Shown one piece after another: positions 35,033 through 43,677 of a stretch of 64,000 nucleotides of DNA; positions within the stretch are counted from its first letter, which is position 1; every line of letters begins with the position of its first letter. This DNA is from Scytonema hofmannii PCC 7110 (GTDB lineage Bacteria; Cyanobacteriota; Cyanobacteriia; Cyanobacteriales; Nostocaceae), in NCBI RefSeq assembly GCF_000346485.2, contig NZ_KQ976354.1, forward strand, positions 6,628,882 through 6,692,881. The letters are read 5' to 3'. A program made the translations under genes and the position numbers. Below the pieces are notes generated by a model, which was not told where the DNA came from, made no database searches, and was given only the letters and a program-made list of their open reading frames with translations.

Positions 35033-36415
35033 CTAAGAAACACACTCAGTCACAGAGGGCGGCGCTACAAGTTCAAAGCCTAGAGATTGAGCCTTTTTCT
35101 TGAGTTGGTTCACCATACGTTCGTGATATTTGTGTTCGTAGTAGTCCACTCCGGGATCGGCATACTCACCGCCAGTTGTCCACAGGTGGTAGAAAATTCT
35201 TGCCAGTTTATGAGCTGTAGCTGTAATGGCTTTGGGAGTACCGCAACGCGCTCGTAACCGTCGATAGAAAGCGCCCAAGGCAGTGCGACTGTTGCGTAAA
35301 GATTGAGCCGCCATCCGGAATGCGTGAGCTGCTCGATTAATCACAGGGCGAGTTTGAGAACTTTTCACCTTACCGCCAGTAATCCGAGAACCAGGACACA
35401 GACCAAGCCAAGAAGTAAAATGCTTGACTGTTGGAAAGCGACTTGGATCTAACCCTACCTCAGATAAGATAGCTTGCACCGTTAATACTCCAAAACCATC
35501 AATGCGGGTAAAATCGACACCACTAATGCGATAGAGATGGGTACGCAAGTCAAAAGCAGGAGAATTGCCACGGGGCTTTATGCCTCGTTGCTTAGGTTTT
35601 GATAGGGGTTTCGCGGACACATCCACTTTAGAATCAAATGCAGCCAGACACTGCTCAATTTTTTCATCACAGCTAGCTATCTGAGACTGATAGACTTCCC
35701 ACAGGTGCAACTCTTGTTGGAGAATGAACAGTTGCTCGGCACGATAGTCTCCAGTCAAGGCAGCAGCAATCTGCTCAGTACTGCTTTTGATACGACAGTC
35801 TTTAAGGCTTGCTAACTTTTGTGGATTATGCTCACCAGCAATAATAGCGCGGATAATTGTTAAACCTGTAGTGCCTGTAATGTCAGTGATAACTCGATGC
35901 AACTGTATATTCATTTCCGTCAAAGCTTTCTGCATACGAAGCACATGAGTTGTACTACTACGAATCAAGTTATCTCGTTGGCGGATATAGCTACGCAACA
36001 CACAAATTTGGTCGTCAGGACGAAATGACCCAGATAATAGACCATAGGTATGCAACTGCTGTAGCCATTGACAATCAAGAACATCACTTTTGCGACCAGG
36101 TACAGTTTTGACGTAATGAGCATTTACCAGTTTGACTTCAAAACCTCGTGCCTCCAGAATTTGAAACACTGGTATCCAGTAAACTCCTGTTGATTCCATA
36201 GCCACGGTGTTCACGCCACATTTAGCCAGCCAATCAGCTAAAGCATAAAGTTCTGCAGTGAAACATCCAAAACGACGCACACACTGTGTATCACGATCAG
36301 CCGGAACGCTCACCCAATGATTATCGGCACCTATATCGATTCCTGCTGCATTCAGGTTGATTTGCTTTAAGCTTTGCAAACTTTCCGTCTGGAGTTGGGG
36401 CTTAGTTGGTAGCAT
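35033..36415 (-). CDS. IS110-family transposase (DEDD recombinase)
   Basis: 460 residues, apparently intact. The N-terminal RuvC-like DEDD domain shows GIDIGADNHWV (first Asp), AMESTGVYW (Glu) and GRKSDVLDCQWLQQL (paired Asp). The C-terminal Tnp_20 domain shows IDGFGVLTVQAILSEVG, HFTSWLGLCPGSRITGGK and the conserved serine region (RTALGAFYRRLRARCGTPKAITATAHKLARI). Such enzymes recombine DNA guided by a bridge RNA made from the element's own non-coding end. A C-terminal extension (KKKAQSLGFELVAPP) is common in cyanobacterial copies. Confidence 0.93.
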   Translation of the reverse strand: MLPTKPQLQTESLQSLKQINLNAAGIDIGADNHWVSVPADRDTQCVRRFGCFTAELYALADWLAKCGVNTVAMESTGVYWIPVFQILEARGFEVKLVNAHYVKTVPGRKSDVLDCQWLQQLHTYGLLSGSFRPDDQICVLRSYIRQRDNLIRSSTTHVLRMQKALTEMNIQLHRVITDITGTTGLTIIRAIIAGEHNPQKLASLKDCRIKSSTEQIAAALTGDYRAEQLFILQQELHLWEVYQSQIASCDEKIEQCLAAFDSKVDVSAKPLSKPKQRGIKPRGNSPAFDLRTHLYRISGVDFTRIDGFGVLTVQAILSEVGLDPSRFPTVKHFTSWLGLCPGSRITGGKVKSSQTRPVINRAAHAFRMAAQSLRNSRTALGAFYRRLRARCGTPKAITATAHKLARIFYHLWTTGGEYADPGVDYYEHKYHERMVNQLKKKAQSLGFELVAPPSVTECVS

Positions 36416-36718
36416 CTCTTTTCCCCCTTACACTCGCATTTAATGATTAAGAAAAATATGTGCCCCGATCTAGGTGGATACAATCATTCAATCTCCGCTC
36501 ACGGGATAGCGACTCACGCCACTTCACCAATGTCTTAATCGCAGCACCTAGAACCAGGCTTACGTTCGGGCGCTTTTAGCACCACTGAAAATTACGGTTT
36601 TCTTTTCAGGACACAATATATAGTATAACCCTACTACTTCCACCTCTGTGGCTGAGTGTGTTTCTTTCATGCTTAACGGGGGCAAATCGCACCCGTTAGG
36701 GGCTTACGTCGAACTCAG
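36416..36718 (-). ncRNA. Candidate bridge-RNA region of the IS110 element
   Basis: About 300 nt of non-coding sequence upstream of the transposase start, the place where IS110-group elements encode their bridge RNA (known for IS621 and relatives). It contains several potential stems, for example acgggtgcgatttgcccccgt-like pairing (acggg at about 36677 with cccgt at about 36694) and gaaaattac/gtaatttt-type pairs. I cannot fold it here; assignment is by position. Confidence 0.4.
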
Positions 36719-36743
36719 GTCACTTAGCTTGCCACTCCTTTGC
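36719..36743. repeat. Fragment of the abiEi/abiEii junction (duplicate of 32855-32878)
   Basis: tcacttagcttgccactcct followed by ttgca matches the intact abiE overlap region exactly and in the same orientation. With 33815-33850 it brackets the nucleotidyltransferase gene and the IS110 element. Confidence 0.85.
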
Positions 36744-36758
36744 AGATCATTGAGGTTC

Positions 36759-36792
36759 AGAACCCCGGTAACTTCTGCGAAACCGGGGTTCT
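36759..36792. repeat. Hairpin repeat (agaaccccggt arms)
   Basis: agaaccccggt at 36759-36769 and its exact complement at 36782-36792 with a 12-nt loop. Related ggggtttct/agaaacccc hairpins occur at 33707-33733 and 41184-41216. Confidence 0.8.
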
Positions 36793-36861
36793 AATTTCCG
36801 CTTATTCGAGTCGGATCGATCGCTGCCTTCATCTCTACCAAAGGACTAATTTTATACCGAA

Positions 36862-38250
36862 CTAGATAGAGGTAGCAGTTTCCAGGACTCTTGGAGTTTG
36901 CCGCAATCCTTTCACCACCATTGATACTCCGCCTGATGGTCTTATAAGCGCACCTTGACGTACTGGCTGCACGGATTGATTATCGGCTAGTTCCAGTTGC
37001 CACATAGAGAGTACTGTTGCCAGAACTAGTTTCATTTCCATCAAAGCAAATGCCAAACCAATGCACCGACGATTACCCCCTCCAAATGGCAAATACTCGG
37101 AGGTAGCGAATTGATGCTCTAGAAAACGCTCTGGCTTAAACTGCTTTGAATCGGGATATAAATCTTCCCGATGATGAGTCAAATAAATACAAGGAATTAC
37201 CAAAGTACCTGGTTCTAATTGGTAACCCATAATTTCTAGTGGAGATTTAACCACTCGATTTAATGCCAGCACCGCTACTGGATAAAGGCGCAGTGTTTCT
37301 GAACAAACAGCATTTAAATAGGGCGATCGCAAGATAGCGTTTGGCTCTGGATTTTCTCCCAAGCTATCAAGTTCTTGCAGCAATTTCTCGCGGACTTGTG
37401 GCAACTTGTGAATCCAGTAAAATGCCCAAGCTAAGGAAGTGGCAGTCGTTTCGTGACCTGCTACTAATAGAGTAATTAACTCATCTCGCAATTCTACATC
37501 AGTCATTGGCTCACCATTTTCGTCACGAGCCAACATCATTAAAGAGAGAATATCATTGCGGGACGAATCTGGTTGCTCTTTACGCTCCCGAATTTCAGCA
37601 TAGATGAGTTCGTCTATGTGCTGTATTCGCTGCATCATTTTTGCCCCAGGACTCCACGAACCAAAATCTCTTTGCAGCAAAGGAAAAAGAAAGACAAACG
37701 CATTTAATAAAGGGTATTTTGGATTGAGCGTTGCACTCAGTCGCTTCGTTAAATTTTCGTAACGTTCTCCTTCCTGTAATCCGAATACAGCTTTCAAAAT
37801 CACTTGAAAGGAGATGGCTTGCATGGAAGGTCTTACAGCAAAAGGCTCGCCTACCTTCCATTGACTGGTGACTTGCTTGGTAATATCACTAATCAGCTGG
37901 GTATAGACCTGCATTCGTTCTCCGTGAAAGGGAGGCGTCAACAGCTTTCTTTGCCGTTGGTGGGGTTTTCCCTCTAAAGCCAACATGGATTGTCGCCCCA
38001 ACAAAGGAGATCGGATACCTGCAGGTTCGCCAGAGTCCAAATATTTTGGATCGGTGGTAAAAATCTGCTGAATCGCTTGAGGGTTGCTAATAAAAACCTG
38101 TGGTCTAAAAACTGGTCCTAGACAGAGAGTGAAAATATCGCCATAACGTTTTGCACAAGCTTCCATATATTCCAGAGGATTAGTCAGCCACTGGAGTGTT
38201 TGAAGCCAGGGGTGGGTCTTGGGACCGTCGGGTAGTTGAAAAACTGACAT
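36862..38250 (-). CDS. Cytochrome P450, CYP110-like
   Basis: 462 residues from ATG 38248-38250; a GTG at 38283 would add 11. P450 hallmarks: I-helix AGHETTAT, K-helix ETLRLYP (E-x-x-R), PERF meander and the heme-binding loop FGGGNRRCIGLA with the axial cysteine. The N-terminal LPDGPKTHPWLQTLQWLTNPLEYMEACAKRYGD is characteristic of the CYP110 group of filamentous cyanobacteria, thought to act on fatty acids, alkanes or terpenes. No terpene synthase or redox partner is adjacent. It lies between the IS110 region and glgP. Confidence 0.92.
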   Translation of the reverse strand: MSVFQLPDGPKTHPWLQTLQWLTNPLEYMEACAKRYGDIFTLCLGPVFRPQVFISNPQAIQQIFTTDPKYLDSGEPAGIRSPLLGRQSMLALEGKPHQRQRKLLTPPFHGERMQVYTQLISDITKQVTSQWKVGEPFAVRPSMQAISFQVILKAVFGLQEGERYENLTKRLSATLNPKYPLLNAFVFLFPLLQRDFGSWSPGAKMMQRIQHIDELIYAEIRERKEQPDSSRNDILSLMMLARDENGEPMTDVELRDELITLLVAGHETTATSLAWAFYWIHKLPQVREKLLQELDSLGENPEPNAILRSPYLNAVCSETLRLYPVAVLALNRVVKSPLEIMGYQLEPGTLVIPCIYLTHHREDLYPDSKQFKPERFLEHQFATSEYLPFGGGNRRCIGLAFALMEMKLVLATVLSMWQLELADNQSVQPVRQGALIRPSGGVSMVVKGLRQTPRVLETATSI

Positions 38251-38325
38251 TTTTGATAACTTCTTAATATTTTGCAACACCAAACGTTACTGCTGCTTTT
38301 TTATCCGATGATAGAGAGGGCTGCA

Positions 38326-38358
38326 AGATGCCCGACTTCTCAAAGAAGTCGGGCATCT
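38326..38358. repeat. Hairpin repeat (15-bp arms)
   Basis: agatgcccgacttct-caa-agaagtcgggcatct, a perfect hairpin sharing its centre with the repeat at 6270-6302. Confidence 0.85.
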
Positions 38359-38429
38359 AAAATGATTATAGTAAGAAAAGGGCAGGTATAATACCCACCC
38401 TGATACTGAACCAGGAAACCGTGAATTTC

Positions 38430-40643
38430 TTAAAGGAGAACCTTCGCCAAAAGGGGTTGGAAACTTGTGGCAATCTCTGGAACGTAGACCTGTGATACGT
38501 AGTCGGCAATCATCCTATCTGTATTGAACAGGGGTGAGTTCGTCTTGATTGATGCTTTCATCATTTGCACCCAGCGGTGAGGGATTCCACTGCTGTCTTG
38601 GTCGTAGTATAGAGGTACTATTTCTTCTTCCAAAAGCTTATAAAGCGACTCTGAATCTATACTATCTTGCAAATCCTGATTGCTGGTGTGAGCATCCTCA
38701 CCAATTGCCCACCCATTTATCCCTTTCCCATTTGCATCTGCTATGTACCCTTCACACCACCAGCCATCTAGTACGCTGCAATTAATGCCTCCGTTAAAGC
38801 AAACTTTTTGCCCGCTCGTACCGGATGCTTCTAAAGGGCGACGGGGATTATTCAACCAAACATCAACGCCTTGCACTAGTTTTTGACCAACGTAAATGTC
38901 GTAGTCTTCTATAAAGGCAACTCGATGCTGAATGGCTGAATCTCGGCACCATTCCATCAAACGCTGAATAATGCGTTTGCCTTCTTCGTCTGCTGGGTGA
39001 GCTTTTCCTGCAAAAATAATTTGCACCGGACGTTGAGCGTTGCCAAAAATCCTAATTGCCCGTTGAGCATCACGCAACAGCAAATGACCTCGTTTATAAG
39101 GGCTGAAGCGTCTGGCAAATCCAATTGTCAGTACGTTGGGATCGAGTAGGGTTTCGGTTGCTTGAATTTTGTCGTAATCTTCACCACGCATTTCGCGAGC
39201 TTTTTTAATTCTGTAACGGGTGTAGGCAATGAGTCGCTCTTTCAAAACTCTATGTCGCCACCACAGTTCTTCATCGGGAATTTCGTCAACTTTCTCCCAC
39301 ATCTTAGGATCGATCGCACGAGTCTTCCAATCTGCTCCTAAATATTGAGAGTACAATTCTGCTAGTAAGGGCGCAGTCCAAGTGGGAGCATGAACTCCAT
39401 TGGTAATGTAACCGATAGGAACTTTGTCTTCTGCTCGATCTGGATATAAAATTGTCCACATCTTGCGGGACACTTGACCGTGCAATTCGCTCACACCGTT
39501 GGCTGTACGGCACATCCTCAATGCTAGTACAGTCATACCAAAAGGTTCCCAGGGATCGCCTAATCTTCTTGCGCCTAAAGCTAAAAATTGCTCGCGAGAA
39601 AGGCGCAACTTGGGCCAGTATTGGGCAAAGAAGGAATCTATTAAGTCAGGTGAGAAAACATCGTGACCGGCGGGAACGGGTGTGTGGGTTGTGAAGACGC
39701 AACGGGAACGGACATCGGCTTCTACGTCGTAGAAGGATTTACCCGTGCGCTCCATTTCCTGACGGGCAAATTCTAAAGTACAGAAGGCGGCGTGTCCTTC
39801 GTTGAGGTGATGGACAGAAGGTTGAATGCCTAAAGCTGTTAGCGCTTTGACTCCTCCAATCCCTAAAACAACTTCTTGAGCAATCCGGGTTTCCTGGTTA
39901 CCACCATACAAGTGACCGGTAAGCCATCGGTCTATGGGATCGTTGTCGTGGCGATCGCTATCTAATAAGAAGAGACTCACGCGTCCTACTTGCACTCGCC
40001 AAATTTGCAATTTCACCCGACGGTGGCGAATGTCTACATCGATAACGAGCGGTTCCCCTTGCTGATTTCTGATTAATTCCAAGGGCATGCGATGGAAGGG
40101 GTTATCTACATAATAGTCTTCTTGCCACCCGTTCCGATTTAGCCTTTGTCGGAAGTAACCCTGGCGATACAGCAAGCCAACGCCGACCATTGGAACACCT
40201 AAATCTGATGCTGATTTGAGGTGATCCCCAGCCAGAATTCCCAAACCACCAGAATAGACTGGTAAGGATTCATGAATACCAAATTCGGCGCAGAAGTAGG
40301 CTATGGGATTTTCTCTTGTAATTTGTGGTGCTACCCGACTGACCCAAGTGTCTTTTCTGGTCATGTACTCATCAAACTCACTTGCGAGCGCCCCAATCTG
40401 TTGTAGGTAAAAGGGGTCTTCCGCTAACTGGGTAAGACGTTCGTATGATGCTGCTTCTAAAATTGCCACTGGATTATGACCGCAGCGTTCCCACTCTTGG
40501 GGATCGATAGTTTGGAAGATCGCAATGCGATCGCTCGTCCAACTCCACCAATAGTTGTAAGCTAAATCTGCCAAACGCTTGAGTGGGAATGGTAATTTCT
40601 GGCCCAGTACCTGCGCTGCGGTCATTACACTGCTGATATTCAT
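38430..40643 (-). CDS. glgP: Alpha-glucan (glycogen) phosphorylase, short GT35 type
   Basis: 737 residues. The N-terminal DUF3417-like region (LADLAYNYWWSWTSDRIAIF) and AYFCAEFGIHESLPVYSGGLGILAGDHLKSASDLGVP identify the bacterial TIGR02094-type phosphorylase. The PLP-lysine motif is present as ASGTSGQKVCFNGG near residue 628. The enzyme releases glucose-1-phosphate from glycogen by phosphorolysis, PLP-dependent. It is shorter than the roughly 850-residue enzymes common in cyanobacteria, but no motif is missing. An in-frame ATG six codons in (MTAAQVLG) is an alternative start. Confidence 0.92.
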   Translation of the reverse strand: MNISSVMTAAQVLGQKLPFPLKRLADLAYNYWWSWTSDRIAIFQTIDPQEWERCGHNPVAILEAASYERLTQLAEDPFYLQQIGALASEFDEYMTRKDTWVSRVAPQITRENPIAYFCAEFGIHESLPVYSGGLGILAGDHLKSASDLGVPMVGVGLLYRQGYFRQRLNRNGWQEDYYVDNPFHRMPLELIRNQQGEPLVIDVDIRHRRVKLQIWRVQVGRVSLFLLDSDRHDNDPIDRWLTGHLYGGNQETRIAQEVVLGIGGVKALTALGIQPSVHHLNEGHAAFCTLEFARQEMERTGKSFYDVEADVRSRCVFTTHTPVPAGHDVFSPDLIDSFFAQYWPKLRLSREQFLALGARRLGDPWEPFGMTVLALRMCRTANGVSELHGQVSRKMWTILYPDRAEDKVPIGYITNGVHAPTWTAPLLAELYSQYLGADWKTRAIDPKMWEKVDEIPDEELWWRHRVLKERLIAYTRYRIKKAREMRGEDYDKIQATETLLDPNVLTIGFARRFSPYKRGHLLLRDAQRAIRIFGNAQRPVQIIFAGKAHPADEEGKRIIQRLMEWCRDSAIQHRVAFIEDYDIYVGQKLVQGVDVWLNNPRRPLEASGTSGQKVCFNGGINCSVLDGWWCEGYIADANGKGINGWAIGEDAHTSNQDLQDSIDSESLYKLLEEEIVPLYYDQDSSGIPHRWVQMMKASIKTNSPLFNTDRMIADYVSQVYVPEIATSFQPLLAKVLL

Positions 40644-42241
40644 ATATTCAACGTTCTCGCTTAGTTATGCTCTCTTTCAGTCCACACCTGCTGCCAAGCA
40701 ATTGCTCTTACTTGGGTTGTTGTGCTTAAGTCTTCCTCTAGAAACTATCCAAGTAAGCTTTGGAGCGGATGCGTGACTGTTCTTGTTTTTTGAGCTAATC
40801 AAGATCATCCTTCTTTTCTGATGATTTTGACAACTTTTTTACATCAAATTAATTGACATTATTTTAAATAACTTTTTTTCTTATTAAGTTTTTCTTTAAG
40901 AAGCATATCCAAGAGCTTATCCATAAAACTGAACATAAGTCAATGGCTAATTATCATTTGTCATCCTTAGTTCCCAGGTGGAGCCTGGAAACAACTATTT
41001 TTATTCGTTTATGGTGTACGCAATTTGCCCATGGCTACTTAATATGATAAAGTACTCAGTAAATACAAATACAACTTTTTATACTTATTATTCTTGAAAT
41101 ATTTATAATATAAATATTTATATATTTTATATGAATTTTATGAATATAGAACAATACGGTTCAGTTAAGGGTCGCGAGGGGGCAGAAACCCGGTATCTCC
41201 AAGATACCGGGTTTCTAAATAACTGCTTAACTGAACTGTATTGGAATATAGAACTTATAGCGGTTCCTAGTCTGCTTAGGTACAAATTTATCTGCGTCCA
41301 TCCGCGTTCATCTGCGGTTAATTCCTTCCTCCTGTACCTCACGAATGTGGAAATTGCTAAACGCATTGACAAGAAAAACTAAATATGCCATGGAGATTTC
41401 AGGCATTAAACCTGAATTTTTCGACACTTTTTAGGAGAGCGCTATTTATCCTATGCGTAAGTCTTAAATCTAAACAAATTAAGAATAAGGCTGTGGAAAA
41501 AGCACGCAGTTGTGTGGTTTGAAAACTTCTCATAAAAAGTCAGAGAGATTAACAAGTGTAATTATACGTTTTTTCATAAATTCTTCGCTAAACTTCATCA
41601 AAATTTAACTTAAAAGATAGTAGACAGTTTATATCATTAACCTATCAATAAAATTCATAATTTTTCTACGAAATTTATTAGCTATCCGGGGACAGGGCAG
41701 AGGGAATCTATACTGAGGGTAATATAAAGTTTTTTGAAAGCCCATAGCCATACCCTCTGACAAGTGTACTTCTACTTTCATCAAAGAGTTAGAGTGGTGA
41801 AAGTCTACCAAAAGAGTGAGGTTCCTATTTCTACACTGAAAATTCATAATTTTACTATATGTTATCAGTTGGAACTTTACATTTTTTTTGATAAACCTAT
41901 TTATTACATGGGGCTTCATTGAGTTAGTCAGATGATTTTGTAAGTAAGAAAATATTTTTCTGAAGAAAAAATCTGATTACTCAAGTTGAAAAAATTCTGC
42001 CAAATCCGCCTACAAAGATAATCGGAAAATACGTACATCCTATCTTAGGGTTAGAGGGATTTAAGCAGTCTTAAGGCATCACAAATTGACAGACTGTTTC
42101 TTATCTTCTAGCTCTTACACAGATAGAAGTCTATTTCCTATGAGAACTGAGCAAAACTTTTTAGGTTTGTGTATTCACAAATTCGTTTTGCATAGGATTT
42201 TTTTTGGTTTTTCAGAAATAAAGTCTAACAAAATAATCACA
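40644..42241. other. Long non-coding region before the NRPS locus
   Basis: About 1.6 kb of AT-rich DNA. It contains the 91-bp element described separately (41153-41243) and a stray MITE end near 41453. A 96-codon frame at 41629-41919 (minus) lacks any recognisable feature. No RNA gene is visible. The promoter of the DUF6875/NRPS genes may lie in its right part. Confidence 0.5.
41153..41243. mobile_element. 91-bp MITE-like element with 11-bp target duplication
   Basis: Ends aatacggttcagttaag and cttaactgaactgtatt are inverted repeats with one G-T type mismatch. The direct repeat gaatatagaac lies on both sides (41142-41152 and 41244-41254). The centre is a perfect hairpin, agaaacccggtatct-cca-agataccgggtttct (41184-41216). 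An 11-bp duplication suggests mobilisation by an IS4-like or related transposase. Confidence 0.85.
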
Positions 42242-42931
42242 ATGACACTTTACACACCTACAGAAATTAACCAACTCGAACAAGATCTTCCCTATTTCAT
42301 AGAGATAACGCAGTGGCTAAAAAGTTTTGTGGCAAAACCTCATTCAGAATTAGGTAGACCTGGTGCTGTGTGTCCTTTTGTGCCACCATCTCTAAAGTTT
42401 AACAGTATGTGGATGAGAGTTATTCGTGCTCAAGATTTGAATTTGGAACAAATCGAAAACATTATTTTACCCTACTTAGATGTCTTTCTGGAGTTAGAAC
42501 CAAAGGAGAAACCATCTGCCTTAAACAAAGCAATCTTATTCATCTTTCCTGATATCGAGCTAGAGGATGCTCCCAAAATAATTGATGTTGTTCAAAAAAA
42601 ACTTAAACTTTTTTTTGTTGATGCAGGACTGATGTTAGGTGAATTTCATAACCTTACTGAAAGCCCAGGTATCCACAACCCAAACTTCCGTCCACTTCGC
42701 AGTCCTATTCCCATGTTGGTTATCCGTCCCATGACTGAAGCGGACTTAATTTTTATGCAGAATACAGACGATCTGCACTTACGTATAAGGTATCTCGAAG
42801 CTTATTTAAAGCATTATGGTCAAAAAATTAAAGATGAAAATAAGTTAAAGAGCGCTTATCAAGCATTGGCATCAGCCCAAGAACAAGTACAACAAGAGAA
42901 ATTAGCAAATTTAGATGTTGCTTGTGTGTGA
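42242..42931 (+). CDS. DUF6875-type protein associated with the NRPS locus
   Basis: 229 residues from ATG 42242; upstream in-frame codons look non-coding. The block FIEITQWLKSFVAKPHSELGRPGAVCPFVPPSLKFNSMWMRVI matches my recollection of the DUF6875 family (the R-P-G-x-V-C-P-F-V core), whose function is unknown and which is often found near natural-product genes. The middle is rich in aromatic and acidic residues, and the C-terminus (LASAQEQVQQEKLANLD) is a helix. No signal or membrane segment. It reads in the same direction as the NRPS genes, 746 bp upstream, and could act in tailoring or resistance; that is inference. Confidence 0.6.
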   Translation: MTLYTPTEINQLEQDLPYFIEITQWLKSFVAKPHSELGRPGAVCPFVPPSLKFNSMWMRVIRAQDLNLEQIENIILPYLDVFLELEPKEKPSALNKAILFIFPDIELEDAPKIIDVVQKKLKLFFVDAGLMLGEFHNLTESPGIHNPNFRPLRSPIPMLVIRPMTEADLIFMQNTDDLHLRIRYLEAYLKHYGQKIKDENKLKSAYQALASAQEQVQQEKLANLDVACV

Positions 42932-43036
42932 GTAGGTTGCTCTACTCAATAAAACATTGTAAAAATTAGTTACTAACCCTATCCATTAACTCAATCATTG
43001 TTTTCATCCATAAACTAGTCTAAACTCCAGTCAATT

Positions 43037-43199
43037 AGGGACTTCCAAATAAAAAAATGTCCCAAAATTTCTTGTGGTGCGGGCGTCCCCGCCCGCCACT
43101 CATGCAGGACCCGCCACTCATGCAGGACCCGCCACTCATGCAGGACGGGCGTCCTCGCCCGTCCCACAATTGGGGATAATTTATTTCTTGGAAATCCCT
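43037..43199. mobile_element. Small non-autonomous element with internal 18-bp tandem repeats
   Basis: The ends agggacttccaaataaa and tttatttcttggaaatccct are imperfect inverted repeats. Inside, cccgccactcatgcagga is repeated three times in tandem (about 43095-43150) and bordered by gggcgtcc..cgccc hairpin sequences. Upstream of the NRPS genes; no coding capacity. The rest of 42932-43677 is AT-rich with no gene. Confidence 0.65.
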
Positions 43200-43677
43200 T
43201 AACGCCTACAGAGGCCTCATATGTAACGTCTCTACAAAAATTTTAGGTTTTGCAAATCGCAAAACCCGAACAGTGTTGTTACGGTAGTTCCACGAGAGCT
43301 AAATCAAGAAATATTAAGATTTTACATTTATTTCTAGCAAAATCATGTCAATAATTCTGTCTGTGTATGTATATTTAACAAATTGGAATGAGTTTTTTTA
43401 ATAACTATAATCTTGCTCATAATAATTTTATAATTAAAACTAGTATTTCAACGGTAACTTTACATTTTTTTTGTTATTTATTAAATACGGGTCTTTCCAA
43501 CTATTAAGAGGACTCAGTTAAAAAGATTCAATATTTTTAAGAGGAAAATAATTACAGTTTATCCTCAAGAAAGTTTCCCAAAGCCCGTACTTAAAAGAAG
43601 ACAGGGAATCCGGAGAAAAATCCGAGAATCTACCAAATTTTTAAAAACTAAGCTAGTCGTTTCTTAGTGATAAGATT

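Larger units (their letters stand above)
34958..36718 (-). mobile_element. IS110-family insertion sequence (ends approximate)
   Basis: The transposase gene plus about 75 bp on one side and about 300 bp on the other. The right boundary is set by the abiE-derived sequence starting at 36719; the left boundary by the end of the nucleotidyltransferase gene. IS110 elements lack terminal inverted repeats and target duplications, so exact ends cannot be fixed without another copy. Confidence 0.65.

Noticed and set aside
31905-36743. Prophage or integrative element
   Set aside because: No integrase, structural phage gene or tRNA attachment site; the content fits a toxin-antitoxin locus plus an IS110 copy and a MITE.
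41629-41919. 96-codon minus-strand frame
   Set aside because: No recognisable motif, AT-driven composition, isolated in a long non-coding region.
43095-43152. Three 18-bp tandem repeats as a possible CRISPR array
   Set aside because: Units are adjacent with no spacers and no cas genes are nearby; it is part of a small element.
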